From: Rhodospirillales bacterium 24-66-33
GTDB lineage: Bacteria > Pseudomonadota > Alphaproteobacteria > Reyranellales > Reyranellaceae
DNA length: 64,000 nucleotides
Direction of reading: 5' to 3'
Assembly (NCBI GenBank): GCA_002281855.1
Contig: NCHQ01000001.1
Coordinates: forward strand, 540,021 to 604,020
This document shows positions 43,047-52,466 of this stretch, one piece after another. Position 1 is the stretch's first letter, and each line of letters starts with the position of its first letter. A program made the translations under genes and the position numbers. The notes under the pieces were generated by a model. The model was not told the origin of the DNA and did no database searches. It was given only the letters and a program-made list of their open reading frames with translations.

Positions 43047-43904
43047 ATGCCCGTCTCGATCGCCCGCCGCGTGCTTCTGGCCGCGCCGCTGCTCTCCCTG
43101 CCCGCCTTTGCCGACGATGCCGTGTCATCGCTTCGCGAGCTCGAGCGGCGCAATGGCGGCCGCCTCGGCGTGGCGATGTTCGACACCGCGAGCGGCCGGC
43201 GAGTCGCCTATCGCGGCGACGAGCGTTTCCCGATGTGCAGCACCTTCAAGTTCCTGGCGGCGGCCCTGATGTTGGCCCGCGTCGACCGCGGCGAGGAGAG
43301 TCTCGACCGCCGCATCGTCTTTGCGGCGAGCGATCTCGTCACCTACTCGCCCGCGACCAGGGAGCATGGCGGACCGGCCGGCATGACGGTCGACGCGATC
43401 TGCGCCGCGGCGGTAACTCTCAGCGACAACACCGCGGGAAACCTGATGCTCGCGAGCTTCGGCGGTCCTGCGGGATTGACGGCCTTCGCCCGTGTACTGG
43501 GCGATACGGTGACTCGTCTCGACCGCATCGAGACCGCGCTGAACGAGGGCACGCCCGGCGATCCGCGCGATACGACTTCGCCGCTGGCCATGCTCGCCAC
43601 GATGCAGAAGCTCGTTGCCGGCGACGTCCTGTCATCCGCTTCGCGCGAACGCCTGATCGGCTGGTTGGTCGCGAACAAGACGGGCGACAAGCGGCTGAGG
43701 GCCGGAGTACCGGCGGCGTGGCGCATTGGCGACAAGACGGGCACGGGTGGCAACGGCAGCGCCAACGACATCGCAGTCGCCTGGCCACCCGGCCGCGCCC
43801 CGGTCTTCGTCACCGCCTACTACACAGGCTCCACGATCTCCGACGAGGCGCGCAGTGCGGTCATCGCCGAGGCCGGTCGGATTGCGACGGCCGGGCTTGC
43901 CTGA
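43047..43904 (+). CDS. Class A beta-lactamase
   Basis: The protein has 285 residues. A signal peptide ends near FADD (about residue 23). All class A motifs are present: S65-TFK (S70xxK), SDN at 126 (S130DN), E162 with the ETALN omega-loop pattern (E166xxLN) and K230-TG. Cys64 stands before the active Ser as in carbapenemases and many chromosomal enzymes, but no Cys is at the second disulfide position (TGTGG follows), so a KPC-type disulfide is not possible. It should hydrolyse penicillins and perhaps cephalosporins in the periplasm. GGAGGAG precedes the ATG. No AmpR- or BlaI-type regulator is adjacent. Confidence 0.95.
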   Translation: MPVSIARRVLLAAPLLSLPAFADDAVSSLRELERRNGGRLGVAMFDTASGRRVAYRGDERFPMCSTFKFLAAALMLARVDRGEESLDRRIVFAASDLVTYSPATREHGGPAGMTVDAICAAAVTLSDNTAGNLMLASFGGPAGLTAFARVLGDTVTRLDRIETALNEGTPGDPRDTTSPLAMLATMQKLVAGDVLSSASRERLIGWLVANKTGDKRLRAGVPAAWRIGDKTGTGGNGSANDIAVAWPPGRAPVFVTAYYTGSTISDEARSAVIAEAGRIATAGLA

Positions 43905-43916
43905 CTATCGGCCTGA

Positions 43917-45182
43917 TCAGGCCGGCAGCTTGGGCGTGCTCGGGTGCTTGGGCAGGAAGGCCGTGAGCAGACCCAACAGCAGCAGGAACGGCGTCACCTT
44001 GTAGACGGCTTCAATGCCCGCGTGATCGGCGATCTCGCCCAGTGCCGCGGCGCCGAGGCCGCCCAGGCCGAACGAGACGCCGAAGAACATGCCGGCCACC
44101 AGCCCGACCCGGCCGGGCAGGAGGTCCTGCGCATAGACCAGGATGGCGGAGAAGGCCGACGCCATGATGATCGCCACCACGACCGCGAGGATGCCGGTCC
44201 AGAACAGGTTGGCGTAGGGCAGCATCAGCGCGAAGGGCAGGGCGCCCAGGATCGAGAACCACATCACCGGGATACGGCCGACCCGGTCGCCCACGACACC
44301 GCCCAGGATCGTACCGACGACGATGCCGACCAGGAAGGCGAACAGGAAGAGCTGCGCGGTCTGCACTTCCACGCCGAACTTCTGGATCAGGTAGAAGGTG
44401 AAGTAGGAGCCGAGGCTGGCGCTGTAGACGTTCTTGGAGAAGAGCAGCGCCACCAGAATCGCCACGGCGACCCCGACCTTGGCCTTCGACAGGGTCACGT
44501 GACCGGCGGCAGCTGCGGTCTTTCGTGTTGCGGGCTTCTGGCTGGTGCGGTTGGCCTTGTACCAGTGACCAATCTGGAAGAGCACGATCATGGCGACGAG
44601 TGCCGCCGCCGAGAACCACACGATGCTGCGCTGGCCCGCCGGCACGACGATGAAGGCCGCCAGCAGCGGTCCCGCCGCGGAGCCCATGTTGCCGCCGACC
44701 TGGAACAGCGACTGGGCGAGGCCGTAGTGCCCGCCGGCGGCCATGCGTGCGACCCGCGAGGCCTCGGGATGAAAGACCGAGGAGCCCATGCCGATCAACG
44801 CCGCCGCGAACAGGATCAGCGGATAGGAGTTCGCCTGCGACATCAGGAGCAGGCCGACCAGGGTGAAGCCCATGCCGACCATCAGGGAATAAGGCTGGGG
44901 TTTCCTGTCGGTGTACATGCCGACGACCGGCTGCAGCATCGACGCCGTACACTGGAAGGCGAGCGTGATGAACCCGATCTGACCGAACGACAGTGCGTAT
45001 GAATCCTTGAGGATCGGATACAGCGCAGGCACCAGCGACTGCATCATGTCGTTGAGCAGGTGGCAGAAGCTCAAGGAGAGGATGACGGCAAAGGTCGTGT
45101 TGTTGGCGGCGGCGGCGGCGCTGGAAACGGCAGGGGCCGCGGAGACGGGCGCGGCGGCGGCTGCCATTGTGTTGTCGGTCAT
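43917..45182 (-). CDS. fsr: MFS exporter, fosmidomycin resistance (Fsr) type
   Basis: The protein has 421 residues and about twelve membrane segments. The Fsr-like stretches SLSFCHLLNDMMQSLVPALYPILKDSY and GSSVFHPEASRVARMAAGG are typical of the family. It should export a small drug or metabolite; fosmidomycin itself is only the type substrate. It converges on the beta-lactamase with 12 bp between them. The region before its ATG has a -10 seven bases away and no ribosome site. Confidence 0.9.
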   Translation of the reverse strand: MTDNTMAAAAAPVSAAPAVSSAAAAANNTTFAVILSLSFCHLLNDMMQSLVPALYPILKDSYALSFGQIGFITLAFQCTASMLQPVVGMYTDRKPQPYSLMVGMGFTLVGLLLMSQANSYPLILFAAALIGMGSSVFHPEASRVARMAAGGHYGLAQSLFQVGGNMGSAAGPLLAAFIVVPAGQRSIVWFSAAALVAMIVLFQIGHWYKANRTSQKPATRKTAAAAGHVTLSKAKVGVAVAILVALLFSKNVYSASLGSYFTFYLIQKFGVEVQTAQLFLFAFLVGIVVGTILGGVVGDRVGRIPVMWFSILGALPFALMLPYANLFWTGILAVVVAIIMASAFSAILVYAQDLLPGRVGLVAGMFFGVSFGLGGLGAAALGEIADHAGIEAVYKVTPFLLLLGLLTAFLPKHPSTPKLPA

Positions 45183-45217
45183 TGATATATTCTATGCGGT
45201 GGCCCCCTCTGTCGCCA
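45183..45217 (-). promoter_or_regulatory. Promoter of fsr, probably leaderless
   Basis: Reading leftwards, TGGCGA (45217-45212) and TAGAAT (45194-45189) are 17 bases apart. The expected start falls on the A of the ATG at 45182, and no ribosome site is seen. Confidence 0.45.
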
Positions 45218-45300
45218 GCACCGGGCCGGTAGACCAGCCTTGCGGCGTTGGTGGCTCCAGCCCGTATGAACTTTCGGCGCGCTGATGCGTTGCATCGCCC

Positions 45301-46722
45301 GTGCGCACCGATGTTCCCGCCCGTCTCGACCGCCTGCCATGGAGCCGGTTCCATAGGCTGGTCGTCGTGGCCTTGGGCATCACCTGGATTCTCGATGGTC
45401 TGGAAGTCACGCTGGCGGGTTCCGTGGCAGCGGCCTTGCAGACCAGCCCGAGGCTCCAGCTCACGGCCGAACAGGTCGGCCTGACGGGCAGCGCCTATCT
45501 CGCAGGTGCGGTGCTGGGCTCCCTGTTCTTCGGGCATCTCACCGACCGGCTGGGCCGCAAGAAGCTCTTCAACGTCACGCTCGGCGTCTATCTCGTGGCA
45601 ACGGCGGCCACGGCCTTCTCCTGGGATTTCTACAGCTTCCTGTTCTTCCGGTTTCTGACCGGCGCAGGCATCGGCGGCGAGTATTCGGCGATCAACTCGG
45701 CGATCCAGGAATTGATTCCCGCCCGCCTGCGCGGTCGCATCGATCTCGCCATCAACGGCAGCTTCTGGCTCGGGGCGGCCGGCGGCGCGCTCCTGTCCGT
45801 CTGGCTGCTCGATCCCAACGTTCTCGACCCCGACATGGGCTGGCGCGTCGCCTTCGGCAGCGGCGCCGTGCTGGGCCTCGTCATCCTCTACCTGCGTCGC
45901 TACCTGCCGGAGAGCCCGCGCTGGCTGATGATCCATGGCAAGCCGCGCGAGGCCGAGGGTGTCGTCGAGGAGATCGAGGCGCGGGTGGAAGCCGAGACGG
46001 GCCGGAAGCTGGAGCCGGTGACGCGGTGGCTGACGCTCGGCGATCCGCACAAGACAACAATGGTCTCCGTGGCGCGAACCCTGCTCAAGCACTATCGCAG
46101 CCGCACGATCCTCGGCCTGGTGCTGATGGCCTCGCAGGCCTTCGTCTACAACGCGATCTTCTTCACCTACGCGCTGATCCTGACCAATTTCTACAATGTG
46201 CCGGGCGACAAGGTCGGCCTCTACATCCTGCCCTTTGCCATCGGCAACTTCCTCGGGCCGTTGCTGCTGGGGCCGTTGTTCGACACGCTCGGGCGCCGGC
46301 AGATGATCACGGCCACCTACGCCATCTCGGGCGTGCTGCTGGCGGTCACGGGCTGGATGTTCGATGCCGGCCATCTCGACGCCACAACCCAGACGGCCAT
46401 GTGGAGCGTCGTCTTCTTCTTCGCCTCGGCGGCAGCGAGTGCCGCCTATCTCACGGTCGGCGAATGCTTCCCGCTCGAGATACGGGCGCTCACCATCGCC
46501 TTGTTCTATGCCTTCGGTACCTTGATCGGCGGAGTCGGCGGTCCCTGGCTGTTCGGGGTGCTGATCGCCGGCGGCAGCTCGACCGAGATCATGTGGGGCT
46601 ACCTGCTGGGCGCCGCGCTGATGATCGCAGCTGCCCTCGTGACCCTGAAGCTCGGTATCGCCGCCGAGTGCAAATCGCTGGAGGAGGTGGCGCCGCCTCT
46701 CTCCAGCGAGCAGCGCCTGTAG
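45301..46722 (+). CDS. MFS transporter, sugar/organic acid type
   Basis: The protein has 473 residues from GTG 45301 and about twelve membrane segments. It has the sugar-porter-like motifs: DGLEVTLAGSVAAAL in helix 1, the loop motif GHLTDRLGRKKLF, FRFLTGAGIGGEYSAINSAIQELIPARLRG, and RRYLPESPRWL at the middle. This pattern matches aromatic acid or inositol-type importers. The stop is directly followed by the last base of the convergent glutathione transferase. Confidence 0.92.
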   Translation: MRTDVPARLDRLPWSRFHRLVVVALGITWILDGLEVTLAGSVAAALQTSPRLQLTAEQVGLTGSAYLAGAVLGSLFFGHLTDRLGRKKLFNVTLGVYLVATAATAFSWDFYSFLFFRFLTGAGIGGEYSAINSAIQELIPARLRGRIDLAINGSFWLGAAGGALLSVWLLDPNVLDPDMGWRVAFGSGAVLGLVILYLRRYLPESPRWLMIHGKPREAEGVVEEIEARVEAETGRKLEPVTRWLTLGDPHKTTMVSVARTLLKHYRSRTILGLVLMASQAFVYNAIFFTYALILTNFYNVPGDKVGLYILPFAIGNFLGPLLLGPLFDTLGRRQMITATYAISGVLLAVTGWMFDAGHLDATTQTAMWSVVFFFASAAASAAYLTVGECFPLEIRALTIALFYAFGTLIGGVGGPWLFGVLIAGGSSTEIMWGYLLGAALMIAAALVTLKLGIAAECKSLEEVAPPLSSEQRL

Positions 46723-47451
46723 TCAGGCGGCGGGTACCGGCCGGGCACGCTGGTTGTAGAGCAGCTTGCGCAGGCGCTCCTGCTCCTGGGGCGGCAGCTT
46801 CTCGCGATCGACCGAAAGATCGGCGCCGACCGCCATCCCCTTTTGCAAGGCGGGCCGTGCCCCCAGCTCCTCGAACCAGCGCTTGAAGTGCGGAAATTCC
46901 TCGATGTCCTGACCTTGGAACTTCCAGTTCACGGTCCATGGATAGGAGATCATGTCGGCAATCGTGTACTGGTCGCCCGCGAGGTACCGGTGCTTGTAGA
47001 GGCGGTTGTTCAGCACGCCGTACAGACGGTTCACCTCGTCGGTGAAGCGTGTAATCGCATAGGTTTGGTCGCCCTCTTTCGTCTGGTCGACGCGGCGGAA
47101 ATGGCCGCACTCGCCGCTCTTGGGTCCCTGGTTGGCCATCTGCCAGATCAGCCATTCGTTCACTTCGTGCCTGGTTCGGAGGTCCTGCGGATAGAATTTC
47201 CCGGCCTTCTCGGCGATGTACATCATGATCGCGCCCGACTCGAAGACGACCAGGGGCTTGCCTCCGTCCGCGGGAGCGTCGTCAACCATCACCGGCATGC
47301 GGTGATTGGGATTCATCTCCAGGAAGGCATCGGTGAACTGGTCGCCCTGTCCGATGTTCACCGGCACGATCCTGTAGGGCAGGCCACACTCCTCGAGCAG
47401 GATGGTCACCTTCTTGCCATTGGGCGTCGGCCAGTAGTGCAGATCGATCAT
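46723..47451 (-). CDS. Glutathione S-transferase family protein (Nu/YfcG-like)
   Basis: The protein has 242 residues. The thioredoxin-like part starts IDLHYWPTPNGKKVTILLEEC, with the cis-Pro in HRMPVMVDD and the glutathione Glu-Ser in VFESGAIMMYIAEK. The C-terminal domain contains RYLAGDQYTIADMISYPW, as in other members. The TPNGKKV segment resembles YfcG/YghU (Nu class), which use disulfide bond reductase activity. It probably handles oxidants or electrophiles in the cytoplasm. It starts at ATG 47451 and is divergent from the molybdenum hydroxylase gene. Confidence 0.92.
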   Translation of the reverse strand: MIDLHYWPTPNGKKVTILLEECGLPYRIVPVNIGQGDQFTDAFLEMNPNHRMPVMVDDAPADGGKPLVVFESGAIMMYIAEKAGKFYPQDLRTRHEVNEWLIWQMANQGPKSGECGHFRRVDQTKEGDQTYAITRFTDEVNRLYGVLNNRLYKHRYLAGDQYTIADMISYPWTVNWKFQGQDIEEFPHFKRWFEELGARPALQKGMAVGADLSVDREKLPPQEQERLRKLLYNQRARPVPAA

Positions 47452-47562
47452 GGGCTTCCTCCGAAGAGCGGTGTTTGGGTGTGAGGGCGGCAGCCTCCGC
47501 CCGTCGTTGCGGCCCGTCAATGGTGTATGGTCGTTGCAAGCGAACGGTTCGGGAGAGACCAC

Positions 47563-49872
47563 GTGGCGGATGGAAGCCAGGACACGAGATCGATACGGCG
47601 CTTCGAGGACGCACGGTTCCTCACCGGTCACGGCCGGTATGTCGACGACATTGCCGAGCCTGCGGCGCTGCATGGCTACGTTCTGCGCTCGCCGCATGCC
47701 CACGCCCTGATCGCTTCTCTCGACGTTTCGCCAGCGGTCTCGATGGCGGGCGTGCATCTCGTTGCGACGGCCGACGTTCTCGCCGCGGACGGGTTGGGTC
47801 ACATGCCCTGCCTCGCCGCCGTGAAACCGCTGATCGTGCCGCCGCGCCCTGCGCTGGCGGCGGGCCGGGTCCGCCACGTCGGTGATCCGGTCTGCTTCGT
47901 GGTGGCCGACAGTGCAGAGGTTGCGCGCGAAGCGGCGGAGCGGATCGAGGTCGATTACGAGCCGCTGCCGTCGGTCGTCGATGGACGCGCGGCGTTGGTA
48001 GAGGGCGCGCCTTCCCTGTGGGACGAGGCGCCGGGCAACCTCGTCTTTCATGTGCAGCGCGGCGATCACGCCGCCGTCGCCGCGGCGATGAAGGACGCCG
48101 CGCACATCGTCGAGGTCGATGTGACGAACAATCGTGTCATCGTCGTGCCGCTGGAGCCGCGCGCGGGCATCGCGCGCTACGATGCGGCGACCGACACGAT
48201 GGACCTCGAATTGACCGGGCAAGGGCTCCACGGCATCCGCCGCCAGCTTGCGGAGTTCATCTTCAAGGTGGCGCCCGAGCGTATCCAGCTCCACGCGCCC
48301 GATGTCGGCGGCGGCTTCGGGATGAAGAATTTCCTCTATCCTGAATGGATCCTGCTGCTGTGGGCGGCGCGCCGCCTGAAGCGTCCGGTGCGCTGGCTGG
48401 CCGATCGTGCAGAGGATTTCGTCACGGGCGCACAGGGTCGCGACATCGACGCGACGGCGCGGATCGCGCTCGATGCGACGGGCCGTATCCTGGCGCTCGA
48501 CGTTGCGATGGTCGCCAATCTCGGCGCCTATCTCTCGGGCAACGGACCCGGTGCCTCCGTGGTCGCGGCCTCCACGGCGCAGGGCGGCGTCTACGATATC
48601 CCGGCGATCGCCGTCGACGTGCGTGGCGCCGTCACCAACACGGTTCCGGTCGACGCCTATCGCGGTGCCGGCAAGCCCGAGGCCAACTATATCGTCGAGC
48701 GCGCCATCGAGGCGGCGGCGCGGGTGCTCGTCCGGGATCCGGCGGACCTGCGGCGGCAGAACCTGATTGCGTCGTTCCCGCACAAGACCGCGATGGGGAT
48801 GGCGATCGACTTCGGCGACTTCGTGGCCAACCTCGATGCCGCGGTGGCGCGCGCACCGGGCTTCGAGACGCGGCGCGCCGAGTCGCGCGCGCGAGGGCGG
48901 CTGCGCGGCCTCGGCGTCGCCTGCTTTCTCGAAACGTCACGCGGCGCGCCAAACGAGGGCGCCGAAGTGCGTTTCGAGCCGGATGGCAGCGTGACCATCG
49001 CCGTCGGCACCGAATCGAACGGGCAGGGCCACGAAACCTCCTTCGCCCAGATTGCCTCGCGACATCTCGGCCTGCCCATCGACGTATTCCGTTACGTCCA
49101 GGCCGACACGCGGGCCGTGAGAAGCGGGGCCGGCCATGGCGGCGCGCGCTCGATGCACATGGGCGGGGCGGCGCTGGTCAAGGCCATGGAGGCAGCCCTG
49201 GCGAAAGCGCGCCGGCTGGCGGCCCACCTCTTGCAAGCCAGCGAGCATGAGCTCGACTACGATCAGGGGCGCTTCACGGTGCGTGGTAGCGATCGTGCCA
49301 TCGATCTCGCGACGCTGGCCGGGAGCGCGGAGGAGGCGGCGAACCTGCCCGAGGGCATGTCACCCGGGCTCGGCGAGCACGTCTTGAACATCACCGACGT
49401 CTTCACCTTCCCGAGCGGCTGTCATGTCGCCGAGGTCGAGATCGATCCCGAAACCGGCGCCATCGACCTGCTGCGCTACACCGCGGTCGACGATTATGGC
49501 CGCCTGATCAACCCCATGCTCACCGAGGGGCAGGTGCAGGGTGGCCTCGCGCAGGGGATCGGCCAGGCCCTCGTGGAGCACACGGTCTACGATCCGCACT
49601 CCGGTCAGCTCCTCAGCGGCTCGCTGATGGATTACGCGCTGCCGCGTGCGACCGATCTGCCGTACTTCGATATCCAGCTGATCGAGCGGCCGACAGACGC
49701 CAATCCGCTGGGCGTCAAGGGCTCCGGCCAGGCGGGGTGCATCGGCGCGCCGCAGACGGTGATGGCGGCGGTCCTGGACGCGCTGCGTCCGGCCGGCGTC
49801 GAACGTCTCGAAATGCCGGCCACGCCAGCGCGCGTCTGGGAGGCGTTGCAGGGAGCGAAGCAGGGGCATTGA
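47563..49872 (+). CDS. Xanthine dehydrogenase/CO dehydrogenase family large subunit, orphan, catalytic Glu replaced by Gln
   Basis: The protein has 769 residues from GTG 47563 (GGGAGA upstream; ATG 47527 is possible). It starts with the ald_xan_dh domain (RFLTGHGRYVDDI, HAHALIASLD). The molybdopterin domain shows DVGGGFGMKN, VDAYRGAGKPEANY and GTESNGQGHETSFAQ. The last motif reads GVKGSGQAGCIGAPQ, where the family has GVKGxGExG: Gln723 (CAG at 49729-49731) replaces the catalytic Glu that takes the proton. No 2Fe-2S or FAD subunit gene is next to it, so it lacks the usual partners. It may use subunits made elsewhere or be a non-hydroxylating relative. Confidence 0.9.
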   Translation: MADGSQDTRSIRRFEDARFLTGHGRYVDDIAEPAALHGYVLRSPHAHALIASLDVSPAVSMAGVHLVATADVLAADGLGHMPCLAAVKPLIVPPRPALAAGRVRHVGDPVCFVVADSAEVAREAAERIEVDYEPLPSVVDGRAALVEGAPSLWDEAPGNLVFHVQRGDHAAVAAAMKDAAHIVEVDVTNNRVIVVPLEPRAGIARYDAATDTMDLELTGQGLHGIRRQLAEFIFKVAPERIQLHAPDVGGGFGMKNFLYPEWILLLWAARRLKRPVRWLADRAEDFVTGAQGRDIDATARIALDATGRILALDVAMVANLGAYLSGNGPGASVVAASTAQGGVYDIPAIAVDVRGAVTNTVPVDAYRGAGKPEANYIVERAIEAAARVLVRDPADLRRQNLIASFPHKTAMGMAIDFGDFVANLDAAVARAPGFETRRAESRARGRLRGLGVACFLETSRGAPNEGAEVRFEPDGSVTIAVGTESNGQGHETSFAQIASRHLGLPIDVFRYVQADTRAVRSGAGHGGARSMHMGGAALVKAMEAALAKARRLAAHLLQASEHELDYDQGRFTVRGSDRAIDLATLAGSAEEAANLPEGMSPGLGEHVLNITDVFTFPSGCHVAEVEIDPETGAIDLLRYTAVDDYGRLINPMLTEGQVQGGLAQGIGQALVEHTVYDPHSGQLLSGSLMDYALPRATDLPYFDIQLIERPTDANPLGVKGSGQAGCIGAPQTVMAAVLDALRPAGVERLEMPATPARVWEALQGAKQGH

Positions 49873-50759
49873 AGCAACCGGCGCCCCAGCCGGCGCGCGC
49901 CGGCCAGCGTATCCTGGCCGGCATCCTCTTCATGTGCGGCGCCGGCCTGCTGTTTCCCGTCATGAGCGGCTTCGCGAAGTTTCTCGGCGCCGACTACAAC
50001 ACGCTGCAGATCTCGTGGGCGCGCGCGTTCGGGCACATCGTGTTCATGCTGATCTTCTTCGTGCCCCGTTTCGGGCTCGGCATGCTGCGCACCCGCCGGA
50101 TCGGCACGCAGCTCGCGCGCTCGCTGATGTTGTTCACCTCGAATGTCGCGAGCTTCCTCGCCATCGTCTACATCCCGCTGGGCAAGGCGGCGGCGATCAC
50201 CATGATGGCGCCGCTGCTCGTGCTGCCGCTGGCCTGGCTCGTGTTGGGCGAGCGGGCCGCGCGCAGCCATATCGGGGCGCTCCTGGTGGGCTTCGTGGGC
50301 ATGCTGATCCTGATCCAGCCGGGCAGCGCGGTCTTCCAGTGGGCGGCATTGCTCTCGCTGCTGAGCGCGTGTTGCTACGCGGTCTATCAGGTGCTGACGC
50401 GCCTCATCTCCGCCATCGACACGCCCGAGACCTCGGCCATCTACAGCTCGATCGTCGGCAGCTTCGGCATGCTGCTGGTCCTGCCGTTCGTGTGGAAGAC
50501 CCCGCACGGCGCTCGCGACATCTTCTTCTTCTGCAGCCTCGGCGTGCTCGGTGCCATGGGCCATTATTTCGTCGCCCGGGCGCTGGCCTATGCGCCGGCC
50601 AACATCGTGGCGCCGTTCCAGTACATGCAGCTGATCGGCTCGGTGGTCGTGGGCTATCTCTTCTTCGGTGACTTCCCCGATTTCCTGGGCTGGGTCGGCG
50701 CCGCCATCATCGTCGGCGCCGGCCTCTATATCGGCTGGTCGCAGCGAAAGCCGGGCTAG
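49869..50759 (+). CDS. DMT-superfamily permease (EamA family)
   Basis: The protein has 296 residues from TTG 49869, which overlaps the stop of the preceding gene (TTGA); ATG 49932 is an alternative. It has ten predicted helices in two EamA repeats: first GILFMCGAGLLFPVMSGFAKFLG ... ITMMAPLLVLPLAWLVLGE, second LLSACCYAVYQVLTRLIS ... GSVVVGYLFFGDFPDFLGW. It probably exports a metabolite; the direction and substrate cannot be told. It is likely co-transcribed with the molybdenum subunit. Confidence 0.9.
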   Translation: MKQPAPQPARAGQRILAGILFMCGAGLLFPVMSGFAKFLGADYNTLQISWARAFGHIVFMLIFFVPRFGLGMLRTRRIGTQLARSLMLFTSNVASFLAIVYIPLGKAAAITMMAPLLVLPLAWLVLGERAARSHIGALLVGFVGMLILIQPGSAVFQWAALLSLLSACCYAVYQVLTRLISAIDTPETSAIYSSIVGSFGMLLVLPFVWKTPHGARDIFFFCSLGVLGAMGHYFVARALAYAPANIVAPFQYMQLIGSVVVGYLFFGDFPDFLGWVGAAIIVGAGLYIGWSQRKPG

Positions 50760-50767
50760 CCCACCGT

Positions 50768-52372
50768 CTAGCCAACGGTTACGGGCGAGAAGTCGACGTA
50801 CCAGCTCTTGGGGTGGACGTAGCCTTTGACCTTGGACGAGATCGCGTTCGGCCAGACATCGTGGACGAACCACACGAACACCGCCTCGTCGACCATGCGG
50901 GTGTTGATCTTCGCCAGTACCTTGTCGAGTTCCGCCGGGTCGGACGTGCTGCGCGCCTCGGCGGCCAGCTTGTCGAACTCCGGATCGTTGATGTAGCCCC
51001 AGTTCGAGCCCTTGGGCGGGACCTGCTGGCTGTCGACGAACCGCATGAAGGCGTTGTGCGGGTCCATCGTGTTCCAGCTCACGTTGATGGCGCTGAACGA
51101 AGCGGCCTCCGGAGCCTTGGCGCCCTGGCGCATGAAGTTCAGCAGCGCATTCCAGTCCATCACCTGGAACTCGAGCTCGACGCCCACTTCGGCGAACTGC
51201 TGTTGGATGAACTCGTTCATGATCAGCGGATACATCTGGCCCGAGCCGGAGGTCGAGATCGCGACCTTCATCTTGAGCTTCTTCTGGGGGCCGTAGCCCG
51301 CCTCGCCCAGCAGCTTCTTCGCTTCCGCCGGGTCGTAGCGGATCTTGAAGGTCGGGTTGCCGAACCAGGGATGGTCGGCCGGCACGCAGCCGACGGCGGG
51401 AGCGGCGAGGCCGTTCAGGAGCTTCACCATCGCGTCGCGGTCAATGGCGAGGTTCAGCGCCTTGCGCACCCGGATGTCGGCGGTCGGCGCGCCGGGCAGC
51501 ATGCTCAGCGTATAGGGCCACATGTGCGGGATCGCGTTCGTCTCGATCTTGCAGCCCGCGGCGCGCAGCCTGTCGAGCGAATCGGGGGCGGGCGCCTCGA
51601 TCCAGTCGACCCGGCCTGACAGAAGCGCGGCGGTGCGCGTGGAGACGTCGGGGATCGGCAGCAGGACCATGCGCTCGCTCTTCGGAAGGCGCGCCTTGTT
51701 CCAGTAGTCGTTGTTGCGCTCCAGCTCGGCGCGTTCGCGCGGCGTCCACGACTTCATTTTCCATGGGCCGGTGCCCGAGGGCGACTTGCGGTAGGCCTGC
51801 CAGTCCCGGCCGACCTTCTCGAAGTTGGCCGGACTCGAGATCGGGAAGCGGTTGAGCAGCGACGGCATGATCGTGTCGACACCCTTGGTCTGCAGCTCGA
51901 CCTTGTAGTCGTCGATCTTGCGGTAGCCGACCAGCGGCCACAGGGCCGCCAGCAGCACGCTGCGTCCGACGCGGTCGAAGACCGGCGACTTGTCGTTGAG
52001 CGCACGATCGATGCTGAAGATCACCGCGTCGGCGTTGAAGTCCGATCCGTCGTGAAACTTCACGCCCTGGCGCAACTCGAAGATCCATTTCGTGGGATCG
52101 GCCGGGTCCTGGTACCACTTGGTCGCCAGCCCGGGCACCAGCTTTGCCGGCGCCGTCGCCGAGGACAGGTCCCAGGCGACCAGCGGATCGTACATCGTGT
52201 AGCCCATGAAGCGGATGCCTTCGGTGCCCTGGTCGGGTGCACCATCGGTCGCCGGAATGTCGGCGAGCGTCATGGCGATGCGCAGGGTCGAAGGCTGCTG
52301 TGCCTTGGCCGACCCCGAGCCGATGAAGGGAAGGGCAGTGCCGGCGAGAAGCGCGGCGCGACGAGTGAGCAT
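50768..52372 (-). CDS. Peptide/nickel-type ABC substrate-binding protein (SBP family 5), no permease nearby
   Basis: The protein has 534 residues. The signal (TRRAALLAGTALPFIGSGSAKAQ) has a twin-Arg start. The mature protein has the family 5 landmarks LVPGLATKWYQDPADPTKWIFELRQGVKFHDG and YDPAEAKKLLGEAGY. It would bind oligopeptides, opines or related compounds in the periplasm. No DppBCDF-type genes adjoin it; the divergent neighbour is an amidase. GGAGG precedes the ATG at 52372. The upstream extension to 52531 is not coding. Confidence 0.93.
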   Translation of the reverse strand: MLTRRAALLAGTALPFIGSGSAKAQQPSTLRIAMTLADIPATDGAPDQGTEGIRFMGYTMYDPLVAWDLSSATAPAKLVPGLATKWYQDPADPTKWIFELRQGVKFHDGSDFNADAVIFSIDRALNDKSPVFDRVGRSVLLAALWPLVGYRKIDDYKVELQTKGVDTIMPSLLNRFPISSPANFEKVGRDWQAYRKSPSGTGPWKMKSWTPRERAELERNNDYWNKARLPKSERMVLLPIPDVSTRTAALLSGRVDWIEAPAPDSLDRLRAAGCKIETNAIPHMWPYTLSMLPGAPTADIRVRKALNLAIDRDAMVKLLNGLAAPAVGCVPADHPWFGNPTFKIRYDPAEAKKLLGEAGYGPQKKLKMKVAISTSGSGQMYPLIMNEFIQQQFAEVGVELEFQVMDWNALLNFMRQGAKAPEAASFSAINVSWNTMDPHNAFMRFVDSQQVPPKGSNWGYINDPEFDKLAAEARSTSDPAELDKVLAKINTRMVDEAVFVWFVHDVWPNAISSKVKGYVHPKSWYVDFSPVTVG

Positions 52373-52466
52373 GCGAAACCTCCGTGGTTCCGTTACGCGA
52401 AGCACGAAGCGAGCCACGGTGCGCCCCGCTGGACGCGGCATGCTTCTTGCTGTTTTGCTGACGATC

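Noticed and set aside
43047..43904. Carbapenemase of KPC type
   Set aside because: Cys precedes the active Ser, but the second Cys needed for the disulfide is absent after KTG.
44011..46374. Minus-strand frame of 787 codons across fsr and the MFS gene
   Set aside because: It overlaps fsr in another frame and runs antisense to a complete transporter; no motif seen.
46723..48783. Apparent 686-codon minus-strand gene
   Set aside because: Only the last 242 codons are a glutathione transferase; the rest is antisense to the molybdenum subunit.
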